DNA of 7,298 nucleotides from Bdellovibrio sp. (GCA_019104905.1 JAHRXB010000209.1:1-7298), one strand, 5' to 3'. Positions 1 through 7,145 are shown, numbered from the stretch's first letter. Numbers and translations: made by a program. The notes: generated by a model from the sequence alone, not told the origin.

Positions 1-1304
1 CGAAGGGTGCTTCCGAAGATCGCAAAGAAGCCGGGGATATTGAGCTTGTTCCTGTATTTACGGCAGGACTGGGATATCTCAATGATAAGAGCCCTCTGGG
101 GCAGTTTGTGCAGTTTGGAGCCAGTCAAACGACAGCAAAGGATTTGAAGTTGGGTTTGGCGAAGAAGTTCTCTACGGGCACGAGTGTCAGTCTTACGGCA
201 AATGCCAGTGAGATTGAAAATGAGGGAACTTTATTGAATCCTTCTTTTGGAAAGTTTGCCTATGGATCTATGGGATTAGGAGTCAGTCAGTCCCTATGGA
301 AGAATGCCTTTGGAGCCGCGACCCGTCTTCGTTGGCAACGTCAAGACGCCGCAACGTCGGCTGAAGTGGGACGCTTTGATTTACAAAAAAAGCTGTTGTT
401 AGTAGAGGCGGAAGCTGCATTTTGGGACTACCTTTATCTGAATGAAAACCTCAAAATTGGTCGCGCCTCCTTGGAACGCGCAAAGCGAATTGAGGCTTGG
501 ACTCGTCGTCGCGTGAATGACGGAATCAGTGATCGCGCAGACCTTTATTCGGCTCAAGCCTTGGTGGCGGCTCGTCAGTTGCAGTTGGTGTCATCAGAGG
601 ACGACCTGGCTGCTGCGAAAAGAAAAATTCGGGACTTTTTGGAACTCGCCGACTCAGAGGCCTTGCCGGAAATGACCGGGAATATTTCCCAGGCACGAGC
701 CCTGAATGCGATGGTCGATGGTAAATCAGGAAAAATCGTCGCTTTAGACGCTTATTTAGCGTCACTCAATGCCAAAGCAATGTCTTTAGTCGCGAAGGAA
801 ACAGAGGATGCTTATAGTACCGATCTGGTTCTGTCAGGAGCTTATAATACAAACAGCTTCCGTCCTAATGACTCAATGGCAGATGCGACGGCCAAGTGGA
901 CTGACACCAATCTTCCAACCTGGAAGGTGGGGCTGAACATGGTTTACATGTTTGATACAGACGTGAAGAGTTCGGCTAAGTCAGCCGCCCGCAAGGACGC
1001 TTTAGCTGCAAAACTGCAGAGTGAGCGTAAAATGTTGGATAGTGAAAGTTCTTGGATTGAATTGAACCGTCGTTACTCAGAGATGAGCAAAAGAATCGAA
1101 AATGCCTCTGAGATTTCTCGCTTGCAGATGGCGGCCGCCAAAGCGCAAACGGATTTATTTAATAAAGGACGGTCCATCACGGCCAACGTGATTACTGCCG
1201 AAGAAGACGCGGGAAATGCAGAGTTGGCCTTAGTAAAGTTGAAATCAGAGCAAAGAAAGATGGAGGCTCAAGGACGTCTGTTTGTCGTCATTGAGGAGAA
1301 ATAA
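1..1304 (+). CDS. TolC-family outer-membrane efflux channel (5' end cut by window)
   Basis: The reading frame is open from the window edge (first full codon at position 3) and encodes 433 visible residues ending in TAA, so the true start and the signal peptide lie upstream. An ATG-like start at 108 is only an internal GTG and should not be used. The protein shows the two-fold outer membrane efflux protein (OEP) layout: a beta-rich stretch (visible residues about 30-105), a long Ala/Leu/Arg/Gln-rich helical hairpin, and a second copy towards the C-terminus. The family-typical turn and helix start occurs twice, as NDGISDRADLYSAQ near residue 172 and NKGRSITANVITAEE near residue 387. Such proteins form trimeric channels across the outer membrane and periplasm and dock to an adaptor-pump pair. 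The stop lies 2 bases before the RND pump start, so the two are surely co-transcribed. The exported substrate cannot be read from the sequence. Confidence 0.87.
   Translation, partial: KGASEDRKEAGDIELVPVFTAGLGYLNDKSPLGQFVQFGASQTTAKDLKLGLAKKFSTGTSVSLTANASEIENEGTLLNPSFGKFAYGSMGLGVSQSLWKNAFGAATRLRWQRQDAATSAEVGRFDLQKKLLLVEAEAAFWDYLYLNENLKIGRASLERAKRIEAWTRRRVNDGISDRADLYSAQALVAARQLQLVSSEDDLAAAKRKIRDFLELADSEALPEMTGNISQARALNAMVDGKSGKIVALDAYLASLNAKAMSLVAKETEDAYSTDLVLSGAYNTNSFRPNDSMADATAKWTDTNLPTWKVGLNMVYMFDTDVKSSAKSAARKDALAAKLQSERKMLDSESSWIELNRRYSEMSKRIENASEISRLQMAAAKAQTDLFNKGRSITANVITAEEDAGNAELALVKLKSEQRKMEAQGRLFVVIEEK
1293..1298 (+). promoter_or_regulatory. Ribosome binding site of the RND pump gene
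   Basis: GAGGAG lies 8 bases before the ATG at 1307 and inside the final codons of the channel gene. A ribosome finishing the channel gene would stop almost on the pump start, so the two proteins are probably made in a linked ratio. Confidence 0.75.
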
Positions 1305-1306
1305 CA

Positions 1307-4300
1307 ATGAATTTACCAAGTCTGTCGATTAAAAGACCGATCTTTATATCTTGTATTGTGATCTTGATGTTGATCCTCGGGGCTTTTTCTTTAAGAAAAA
1401 TGCCGGTGGATATGTTTCCAGACGTCACCTTTCCGGTTTTATTTGTGCAAGTGACCTATCCCGGGGCGTCTCCTCTGGATTTGGAAAAGCAAGTATCAAA
1501 ACTTGTTGAAGATGAAGTGGGAAGTATTTCCGGGTTAAAGACCCTGACATCTAATAATTTGGATAGTGTTGCGATTATTGTGATGGAGTTCCAACTGGGA
1601 ACTGACATCAAAGAAGTCGAACAAGAAGTGCGCAACCGGATCGGAAATATTCGGCGCGATCTTCCGGCGGATATTTATGAACCGGTCATTCGTCGTTTTG
1701 ACCCTGCGGATCAGCCCATTGTGACCTTGGCGATTACAACGGATCTGGCTGACGGGGAGGCCTACGACTTGGCGAACGAAGTTATCAAGCCGCAGTTTGA
1801 ACGTTTGAAAGACGTCGGACAGGTCGATATCTTTGGCGGTCGTAAACAAGAGATCCATGTCCTGATTGATAAGAATAAACTTCAAGATCGTAAGATCTCG
1901 ATGCTGCAAGTGTCTCAGCGTATTTTGGATACTTCTAAAGATATTCCCGTAGGGAAAATTGAGAATCCGAAAACAGAGACGACCTTACGTACCAGTGGTG
2001 AGTTTGATTCCTTGAAACAAATTTCTGAAGTGAGTGTGAACTTTGTCGGTTCTGATAAAGCCGTTCGCGTTCAGGATGTCGGTCGTGTGGTGCGAAGCCT
2101 GGAAGATCAGAAAACCATCGGTCGTATTAAAGGAAAAAAAGCACTCTTGATGAACGTCTATAAGCAACGGGGAGCAAACACGGTCGCCGTAGCCGAAAAC
2201 GTGAAGAAAAACATCGAGAAAACCAACGCGATTCTTAAAGAAAAGAAGATCGCTGGAGAAGTGACCTTGGTGCGTGATACTTCTCGGCCCATTCAATTGA
2301 ACGTCTATGACGTGAAGGAATCCATCCTCATTGGTATTTTCCTGTGCGTGATTGTCGTGTTTTTCTTCTTGGGATCGGCGCGTTCGACCTTTATCACTGC
2401 AATGGCATTGCCGAACTCGTTATTGGGTGGTTTTGTCATTATGTATGCGATGGGGTTTACCATCAATTTGATGACCTTGTTGGCACTTTCGTTGGCGGTC
2501 GGTCTTCTGATCGATGATGCGATCGTGGTGCGGGAGAACATCTTCCGACATCTTGAGATGGGAAAGAAACCTAAGGACGCCGCTTTAGAGGGCACCAAAG
2601 AGGTGGCCATGGCTGTTATTGCGACCACACTGGTCGTGATCGCCGTATTCGGTCCGATCTCTTTCCTTCAGGGTATTGTGGGGCAGTTCTTTAAGCAGTT
2701 CGGATTGACCGTGGTTTTCACGATGTTGATCTCGTTGTTTGATGCCTTCACAGTGGCACCGATGCTTTCAGCTTATTTAGCCCATCCTGATGAGCACAAC
2801 AAAGGGACTGGTGTTATCGGAAGGATGTTGGCGGCTTTTGATAGATTCCAAACTTGGTTGGAAGATATTTACGAGACGGCCCTTAAATACACGCTCCATA
2901 ATCCTAAAAAGATTTTGGTGGGTGGGACGTTGATCTTTTTTAGTTCCTTGGCAACGATTGCGTTTATTCCAAAGACGTTCTTGCCGTCCCCCGATAACGG
3001 TGAATTTATGGTTAACGTCGAACTTCCTGTGGGATCTTCGTTGATGGCGACCAGTCAGTTCACAGAGAAGATTGAAAAGATTTTCGATGGCGATAAAGCG
3101 GTGGATATCGTTTTGACGATCGTCGGTAACACCAACAACGAATCGAATAAGTCATCCCTGTTTGTACGCTTGGTTGAGCGTAAAAAGCGTAGCATGTCGA
3201 CCACGGACTATAAAGAAAGCGTTCGTAAGAAGCTGAAAGAGTTCGAAGGACAAGCTATCGTGTCTTTAGGAGACATTGACGCTGTGAACTCGGGACAAAA
3301 GCCGTTGAATGTGAATATTCAAGGTGAAAATCTTGAAGAGCTGAACGCTTATGCTCAGAAAGTGGTAGAGCGCATTAAGAAGATTCCGGGGCTTGTCGAT
3401 GTCGACACGAACTTCCGATCAGGAAAACCAGAGTATCATGTGATCTTTGATCGTAAAAAATCAGAAGCTTTGGGCGTTTCAACAGTGACGGCCGGGGCAG
3501 AGCTTCGTAATCGCACTGAGGGGAATGAAAATGCGATTTTCCGTGAAAATGGGATCGACTATAAAATTCGCATTCGCTTCGAAGAGGCGTTCCGTGATTT
3601 GCGCACTCAGTTTTCTTCGACGTTTGTTCCTAATGCCAATCATAATATGATTCCCTTGACTCGTATCGCACAAGGGGAAGAGACGTTCGGTTACTCTCAG
3701 ATCAATCGTCAGAATAAAGGACGTTATATTCAGATTTCCGGAAACTTGGCAAAAGGGGGCGCTTTAGGAACGATCTCTGCCGAGATTGAAAAGGTGATCA
3801 AAAACGAGATCCCTCCGCCGAAGGGTATTGATTATAAATTCCAAGGACAGGCTGATGACTTTAAAGAACTCATCGAGAATATGTTGTTGGCGATTTTCCT
3901 GGGGGTGACCTTCATCTATCTTGTTCTGGCAAGTTTGTATGAAAGTTTCATCACGCCGTTTTCAATCCTGTTGGCCTTGCCGCTGGCGATGACCGGAGCC
4001 TTCTTGGCGTTGTTAGTCTTTGGTAAGACAATCGATATCTTCTCGTTGATCGGTATTGTCTTGCTTTTAGGGGTTGTGGCGAAGAACTCGATCTTGCTCG
4101 TAGATTACACGAATCATTTGATCCACGAAGGATTAGAGCGAAATGCGGCCCTTTTAAAAGCATGTCGCACACGTCTTCGTCCAATTTTGATGACGTCCTT
4201 GGCTTTGATCGCGGGGATGATTCCGATTGCGATTGGTTTGAACGAAGCTTCGGCGATGAGAACGTCCATGGGGATTGCTATCATTGGAGGTTTGTTGAGC

Positions 4301-4408
4301 TCAACACTCTTAACTCTTTTGATCGTTCCTGCGGCCTTCGGCTTTATTGAAGACTTCAAAGCTTGGTTCCGCAGAAAACTTGCGAAACTGAGCGGTTACC
4401 AACCTTAA
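1307..4408 (+). CDS. RND-family efflux pump, inner-membrane permease (AcrB/HAE-like)
   Basis: This is a complete 1033-residue protein, the usual length for AcrB-type pumps. It starts with the standard cytoplasmic end and first membrane helix (IKRPIF, residues 9-14, helix to about 29), followed by a large periplasmic porter region (about 30-335). A helix bundle follows (about 338-356, 362-382, 389-407 and onward), then a second periplasmic half and a second helix bundle from about residue 870. The proton-relay residues are present: the Asp pair D403-D404 in helix 4 (GLLIDDAIVV) and K926 in helix 10 (VVAKNSILLVDY), equivalent to AcrB D407/D408 and K940. The Asp pair favours the drug/hydrophobe branch over heavy-metal pumps. 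The start is fixed by GAGGAG 8 bases upstream, inside the end of the channel gene, which implies translational coupling. No periplasmic adaptor gene is visible in the window. The substrate is unknown. Confidence 0.95.
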   Translation: MNLPSLSIKRPIFISCIVILMLILGAFSLRKMPVDMFPDVTFPVLFVQVTYPGASPLDLEKQVSKLVEDEVGSISGLKTLTSNNLDSVAIIVMEFQLGTDIKEVEQEVRNRIGNIRRDLPADIYEPVIRRFDPADQPIVTLAITTDLADGEAYDLANEVIKPQFERLKDVGQVDIFGGRKQEIHVLIDKNKLQDRKISMLQVSQRILDTSKDIPVGKIENPKTETTLRTSGEFDSLKQISEVSVNFVGSDKAVRVQDVGRVVRSLEDQKTIGRIKGKKALLMNVYKQRGANTVAVAENVKKNIEKTNAILKEKKIAGEVTLVRDTSRPIQLNVYDVKESILIGIFLCVIVVFFFLGSARSTFITAMALPNSLLGGFVIMYAMGFTINLMTLLALSLAVGLLIDDAIVVRENIFRHLEMGKKPKDAALEGTKEVAMAVIATTLVVIAVFGPISFLQGIVGQFFKQFGLTVVFTMLISLFDAFTVAPMLSAYLAHPDEHNKGTGVIGRMLAAFDRFQTWLEDIYETALKYTLHNPKKILVGGTLIFFSSLATIAFIPKTFLPSPDNGEFMVNVELPVGSSLMATSQFTEKIEKIFDGDKAVDIVLTIVGNTNNESNKSSLFVRLVERKKRSMSTTDYKESVRKKLKEFEGQAIVSLGDIDAVNSGQKPLNVNIQGENLEELNAYAQKVVERIKKIPGLVDVDTNFRSGKPEYHVIFDRKKSEALGVSTVTAGAELRNRTEGNENAIFRENGIDYKIRIRFEEAFRDLRTQFSSTFVPNANHNMIPLTRIAQGEETFGYSQINRQNKGRYIQISGNLAKGGALGTISAEIEKVIKNEIPPPKGIDYKFQGQADDFKELIENMLLAIFLGVTFIYLVLASLYESFITPFSILLALPLAMTGAFLALLVFGKTIDIFSLIGIVLLLGVVAKNSILLVDYTNHLIHEGLERNAALLKACRTRLRPILMTSLALIAGMIPIAIGLNEASAMRTSMGIAIIGGLLSSTLLTLLIVPAAFGFIEDFKAWFRRKLAKLSGYQP

Positions 4409-4419
4409 GAGTACACACC

Positions 4420-4450
4420 ACGGAAGCTGCGAATTTCAGCAAGCTTCCGT
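4420..4450. terminator. Perfect 9-bp inverted repeat between convergent genes (possible bidirectional terminator)
   Basis: ACGGAAGCT (4420-4428) and AGCTTCCGT (4442-4450) are exact reverse complements around a 13-base loop. The element sits in the 53-base gap between the stops of the pump gene and selO, where a shared terminator is expected. There is no T-run after the stem on either strand (TCAAAAGG on +, GGTGTGTA on -). It is therefore not a classical intrinsic terminator and may act as an RNA 3'-end stabiliser or a weak two-way terminator. Confidence 0.45.
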
Positions 4451-4461
4451 TCAAAAGGGGC

Positions 4462-5817
4462 CTAGTCGTCATTGTCGGCGATGGGCTTCCATAAAGATTC
4501 CAATTCATCAATAAGCAGGGAACATGCAGTCTCTTTTTCAAAGTAGGGATGTTGGGCCCTTTCTTCTGAAGCGATTTCAAAACAATCCAAAGTGTCGTGA
4601 AGCTTTTTGAAGGACTCTTTAGTGTAAAGATCTTTCTGGGGCGAACGAGTCAGTCTCTCAGGTTGTCCGCCTGAATGTAGATCAAAAAAAGTCTGTTCAA
4701 AAAGTGATTTTTCTTCTTCCATGAATTGGAAGAGTTGTGTGACCAAAGAGACATTCAGCTCCCAGGCTTGAGTGGGCTCTTGAAGTGGGTTTCTGAGATT
4801 GAGCCGTTTCAAGGCATAATGATGGACTTGAGAGGTGAAGACCTCGCCAAAGTCCGCGAAGATCTCATCCAGGGAAAGATCGGGGAAAGCGGTCTGTAGG
4901 GCGGCTCCGAGCTGATAGAGATTCCACCGGACGCTGGCAGGTTGGCGTCCAAAACAGTAAAGGCCGGTCTGATCAAAGTAGGCGGCGGTAAAGCGGGGAT
5001 CGTACGTGGGAAGAAAACGGTAAGGACCGTAGTCAAAACTTTCTGCGGTAATATTCATATTGTCAGTGTTTAAAACGCCATGAACAAAGCCGCTCATCAT
5101 CCAGGTCGCCGTGGTTTCAGCCACGGCGTGAGAGACGGCTTGGAGGAATAGCGTTGCCAGTTCATGATCTTTGTATAGGGTCAACTGAGGGTAATAGTGT
5201 TTCACGCAATAGCTTAAAAGTTTTTTGATGTTCTCCGGTTCTTTCAAATAAGCCAGTCTCTGGAAAGTTCCAAAGCGAATATGACTGTGACTGAGGCGGA
5301 CTAAGACTCCGGCGCGAGTGGGAGAGGGTTCGTCGTGGCGCTCTAAAGTTTCACCGGTTTCAAAGACTGAGAAAGTTTTGCTGGTGTTGACGCCGTAAGA
5401 TTCTAGCAGTTCTGTGGCGAGGATTTCACGGAAGGCTCCCTTCAGAGTTAAACGCCCGTCGCCGCCGCGAGAATACGGAGTCTGACCACTTCCCTTTGTT
5501 CCCAGATCTAAAAGTTTTGAAGCCGTTTGAAATTGAGCAAAGAGAAACCCCCGACCGTCGCCAAGCTGCGGGTTGTAGCTTTGAAATTGATGGCCGTGAT
5601 AGCGTAAAGCCAAAGGTTTATGGATATTTCCAGGAAGAGGTTGGAAAGCCCAAAAGTGTTTTTGCCATTCATCGGCGGTAAGCTCAGAGAGCCCGACCTC
5701 TTGAGCGGCTTGCTGATTGCGATAGCGGAGGGTGGCGTGAGGGAATGTCGCTGGGGACACTTCGTCATAAAAATCAGGGCCAAGCTCATAAATGGGGGCG
5801 GTAGTTAAAACAGACAT
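4462..5817 (-). CDS. selO: SelO/YdiU-family protein adenylyltransferase (pseudokinase fold), short form
   Basis: The 451-residue product matches the SelO family along most of its length. SelO transfers AMP from ATP to Ser/Thr/Tyr of target proteins, using a kinase fold with ATP bound in flipped orientation. Family signatures are clear: LGDGRGFLFAQF (85-96), LGTKGSGQTPYSR with the ATP-binding Lys at 108 (105-117), GDGRLTLKGAFREILATE (119-136) with the conserved Glu, HGVLNTDNMNI (246-256) with D252/N253, and FDYGPY (261-266) with the metal-binding D262. The start at 5817 (MSVLTTAP) is chosen because homology begins soon after it and AAAAGGA lies just upstream, although its spacing of about 2-4 bases is short. 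The frame continues open to 5907, but that extension runs through the divergent promoter region. The protein is shorter than E. coli SelO (478 residues) and ends in ADNDD, without the C-terminal Cys motif. The family call is secure, the cellular targets are unknown. Confidence 0.92.
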   Translation of the reverse strand: MSVLTTAPIYELGPDFYDEVSPATFPHATLRYRNQQAAQEVGLSELTADEWQKHFWAFQPLPGNIHKPLALRYHGHQFQSYNPQLGDGRGFLFAQFQTASKLLDLGTKGSGQTPYSRGGDGRLTLKGAFREILATELLESYGVNTSKTFSVFETGETLERHDEPSPTRAGVLVRLSHSHIRFGTFQRLAYLKEPENIKKLLSYCVKHYYPQLTLYKDHELATLFLQAVSHAVAETTATWMMSGFVHGVLNTDNMNITAESFDYGPYRFLPTYDPRFTAAYFDQTGLYCFGRQPASVRWNLYQLGAALQTAFPDLSLDEIFADFGEVFTSQVHHYALKRLNLRNPLQEPTQAWELNVSLVTQLFQFMEEEKSLFEQTFFDLHSGGQPERLTRSPQKDLYTKESFKKLHDTLDCFEIASEERAQHPYFEKETACSLLIDELESLWKPIADNDD

Positions 5818-5921
5818 CGTCCTTTTATGGGGCTTTCTCAATTGAAACGCAAGTCCCACCATAACTCTAGTTGACAATAACTTGCATTTAGGCCAAAACA
5901 TTATCACCGAGGGCGGTGACT
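5818..5921. promoter_or_regulatory. Divergent selO / merC-like promoter region
   Basis: These 104 bases lie between two divergent start codons and must carry both promoters. On the + strand there is an exact consensus -35 box TTGACA at 5871-5876. No good -10 follows at 17 bases; the nearest resemblances are AAACAT (5896-5901, spacer 19) and CATTAT (5899-5904, spacer 22). A long spacer would fit a promoter that needs an activator (MerR-type regulators use 19-20), but this is inference. The hexamer ATAACT occurs twice (5861-5866 and 5877-5882), bracketing the -35 box. On the - strand I find no convincing sigma-70 promoter; TATGGT-like bases lie near 5860. Confidence 0.4.
5909..5913 (+). promoter_or_regulatory. 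Ribosome binding site that decides the merC-like start
   Basis: GAGGG ends 8 bases before the GTG at 5922 but only 2 bases before the alternative GTG at 5916. The spacing favours 5922 as the start, giving a protein beginning MDDVKSCC. Both starts are GTG, and no ATG is available in this part of the frame. Confidence 0.5.
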
Positions 5922-6356
5922 GTGGATGATGTGAAATCTTGTTGCGATGTGAATCATGCTGAGCACGAAAGTTTTGAAGAACAATCAGATCGCTGGGATA
6001 AGCTAGGTATTTTTCTTTCTAGTCTTTGTGCCATTCACTGTCTGGTGACGCCTCTTTTGATCATGACTCTTCCAGTATTAGGGGGAGTGTTTGAGCAGGA
6101 GTGGGTTCATATTTCTATGGCTCTTTTCGTAGTTCCGGTGGGCCTTTTCGCTTTTTGGTCAGGATATAAACATCATCGACAACCCAAAGTTTTTGGTCTT
6201 GGAGTCCTTGGGCTTTTGATGGTCGGGGGAGCTTCCGTGGCTCCCCATTCATGGGTTGAGTTCTTCGAGCACGACCTTGTTACTATTTTCGGGAGTATTT
6301 TTCTGATCATTGCCCACGTTCTGAATCGTCGGGCTTGTTTGTGTCACCGCCATTAA
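5922..6356 (+). CDS. MerC-domain small integral membrane protein, probably metal-related
   Basis: The 144-residue protein has about four hydrophobic segments (near 28-54, 62-81, 90-107 and 119-134), as in the MerC family. The family mark is the first membrane helix with CAIHC (C36, H39, C40) followed by a Pro (P44), corresponding to the metal-binding Cys pair region of mercury transporter MerC. The polar N-terminus adds a vicinal pair C7-C8 with H12 and H15, and the C-terminus ends with Cys-x-Cys-His-Arg-His (C139, C141, H142, H144). Both ends are therefore plausible soft-metal ligands. MerC proper moves Hg(II) to the cytoplasm, but no merA, merR, merT or merP is next to this gene, so the metal and direction are open. 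The start at 5922 rests on the ribosome-site spacing; 5916 is an alternative. The last 108 bases overlap the convergent transpeptidase gene. Confidence 0.85.
   Translation: MDDVKSCCDVNHAEHESFEEQSDRWDKLGIFLSSLCAIHCLVTPLLIMTLPVLGGVFEQEWVHISMALFVVPVGLFAFWSGYKHHRQPKVFGLGVLGLLMVGGASVAPHSWVEFFEHDLVTIFGSIFLIIAHVLNRRACLCHRH
6226..6246 (-). terminator. GC-rich hairpin just after the transpeptidase stop, inside merC-like coding DNA
   Basis: GGGGAGC (6226-6232) and GCTCCCC (6240-6246) form a perfect 7-bp stem with a 7-base loop. Read on the - strand the stem begins 2 bases after the transpeptidase TGA (6249-6251), the right place for a 3'-end element. No T-run follows (CGACCATC), so a Rho-independent terminator is not proven. 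The bases also encode Gly-Gly-Ala-Ser-Val-Ala-Pro of the MerC-like protein, and this coding may explain part of the symmetry. Confidence 0.3.
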
Positions 6357-7016
6357 GTCCTTGTGATAAGCGTAAAAGACGGCTCCGTTTTTTATAAGCG
6401 GCAGCAGTTTTTTATTTATTGCCGGAGAGACCGCAGGGCACCCCCAACTTCGTCCCATCCGTCCGTACTTTTCTAAGAAATCCAAAGAAACATAGTCGGC
6501 TCCGTGCATGACGATGGCTCTCTCAAAGGCGCGATCGTTCGATTTTTCAAGTCCATGCAAAAACAGAGATTCGCCGTGACTTCCTTGATACGAAGAACCG
6601 GTAATAAAGAATCCAAGAGAGCTTTTCCGGGAATCCATCTGATTTGAAAAGCTAATGGCTTCATCTTCTCCGGTGTTCACGCCGTGGGCCACATAGTACT
6701 TTTCCACCTTGCCCTCTTTCAGATTTAAGAAATACAGGCGTCGCGAGGAGGAGGGTTTGGAGTAGTCAATAATCACCGCATAGTCTTTGTTGGCGATCTT
6801 CTTGGTGGTTTGTTCTTGGTGTAAGTTCACCTTGAATTCTTTCTCTTCATTGAGGTCTAGGAATTCAAAGGTTCTTTCAAGGGCTGGAAGGGGGATGTCG
6901 GCCTCTTTGAAGAGATCGTAAAGAAGCTTTCCTTCGACCTTCTTTTCATACCAAGATCCGGCCCAGCCTTGTGAAGTGATGAGTAAAATAAGAGAGACAC
7001 AGCAAAGAGATTTCAT
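6249..7016 (-). CDS. Murein L,D-transpeptidase catalytic domain protein (YkuD_2-type), secreted
   Basis: The 255-residue protein starts with a Sec signal peptide (MKSLCC, hydrophobic core to about residue 14, likely cut after GWA at 19). The YkuD-type catalytic region follows: VIIDYSKPSSSRRLYFLNL (81-99), VAHGVNTGE (109-117), FSNQMDSRKSSLGFF (123-137), HGESLFLHGLE (147-157), then the active site IVMHGADYVS (168-177, His171) and GRSWGCPAV (188-196, Cys193). Spacing and surrounding residues fit the 'murein L,D-transpeptidase catalytic domain' family. Such enzymes use Cys to make or exchange 3-3 or D-amino-acid links in peptidoglycan in the periplasm. The ATG at 7016 is chosen because GGGGGGTGG lies just upstream; the TTG at 7031 would place that ribosome site inside the coding region. 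The fold ends near residue 220. The last 35 residues are a polar Asn/Gln/Glu/Lys-rich tail lying wholly in the overlap with the MerC-like gene. Confidence 0.9.
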   Translation of the reverse strand: MKSLCCVSLILLITSQGWAGSWYEKKVEGKLLYDLFKEADIPLPALERTFEFLDLNEEKEFKVNLHQEQTTKKIANKDYAVIIDYSKPSSSRRLYFLNLKEGKVEKYYVAHGVNTGEDEAISFSNQMDSRKSSLGFFITGSSYQGSHGESLFLHGLEKSNDRAFERAIVMHGADYVSLDFLEKYGRMGRSWGCPAVSPAINKKLLPLIKNGAVFYAYHKDLMAVTQTSPTIQNVGNDQKNTPENSNKVVLEELNP

Positions 7017-7020
7017 ACGT

Positions 7021-7029
7021 CCACCCCCC
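7021..7029 (-). promoter_or_regulatory. Ribosome binding site that decides the transpeptidase start
   Basis: On the - strand GGGGGGTGG lies 4 bases before the ATG at 7016. This purine-rich block fixes the start at MKSLCC and rules against the TTG at 7031, which would translate it as Gly-Gly-Gly-Arg. No convincing -35/-10 pair was found in the 100 bases upstream; TTGATA at about 7067-7072 on this strand lacks a matching -10. Confidence 0.65.
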
Positions 7030-7145
7030 AAGATGAAGCATTTGAATCAGGTTCGTGAGAACGACTATCAAGATCTGTGCCCATGCTGGACGTTTGTGAA
7101 AGATGGCTATTTTCTTTACAGCCGTAGTTAGAGATCAAGAAGCGA

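Noticed and set aside
3..1304. Reading the channel gene as a 398-residue protein starting at 108
   Set aside because: The frame is open to the window edge with coherent family-like sequence before 108, and the codon at 108 is an internal GTG.
4162..4350. Open frames within the RND pump region on either strand
   Set aside because: They are alternative-frame shadows of a strongly supported 1033-residue gene and look like no known protein.
5818..5907. N-terminal extension of selO (30 residues from GTG 5907, or later starts at 5901 and 5862)
   Set aside because: The extension lacks a ribosome site and family similarity, and it covers the divergent promoter region with the TTGACA box. ATG 5817 has AAAAGGA upstream.
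6230..6238. The 9-mer AGCTTCCGT shared with the inverted repeat at 4442-4450
   Set aside because: One short shared word in 7.3 kb is within chance expectation, and the flanking bases differ.
6374..6393. Possible merC-like terminator: AAAAGACG, loop GCTC, CGTTTTTT
   Set aside because: The stem has only two G-C pairs, and the T-run is explained by Lys/Asn codons of the transpeptidase on the other strand. It is too weak to call.
6366..6400. Direct repeat ATAAGCG at 6366-6372 and 6394-6400
   Set aside because: Both copies lie in transpeptidase coding DNA and derive from Tyr/Leu/Ala codons; no further copies are nearby.
7017..7031. TTG start at 7031 for the transpeptidase
   Set aside because: It would translate the GGGGGGTGG ribosome site as Gly/Arg codons in front of a normal signal peptide; ATG 7016 is the natural start.
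7051..7062. GTTC-GTGA-GAAC hairpin resembling a tRNA T-arm
   Set aside because: It has a 4-bp stem with a GNRA-type loop, but no acceptor, D or anticodon arms can be formed around it, so it is not a tRNA.
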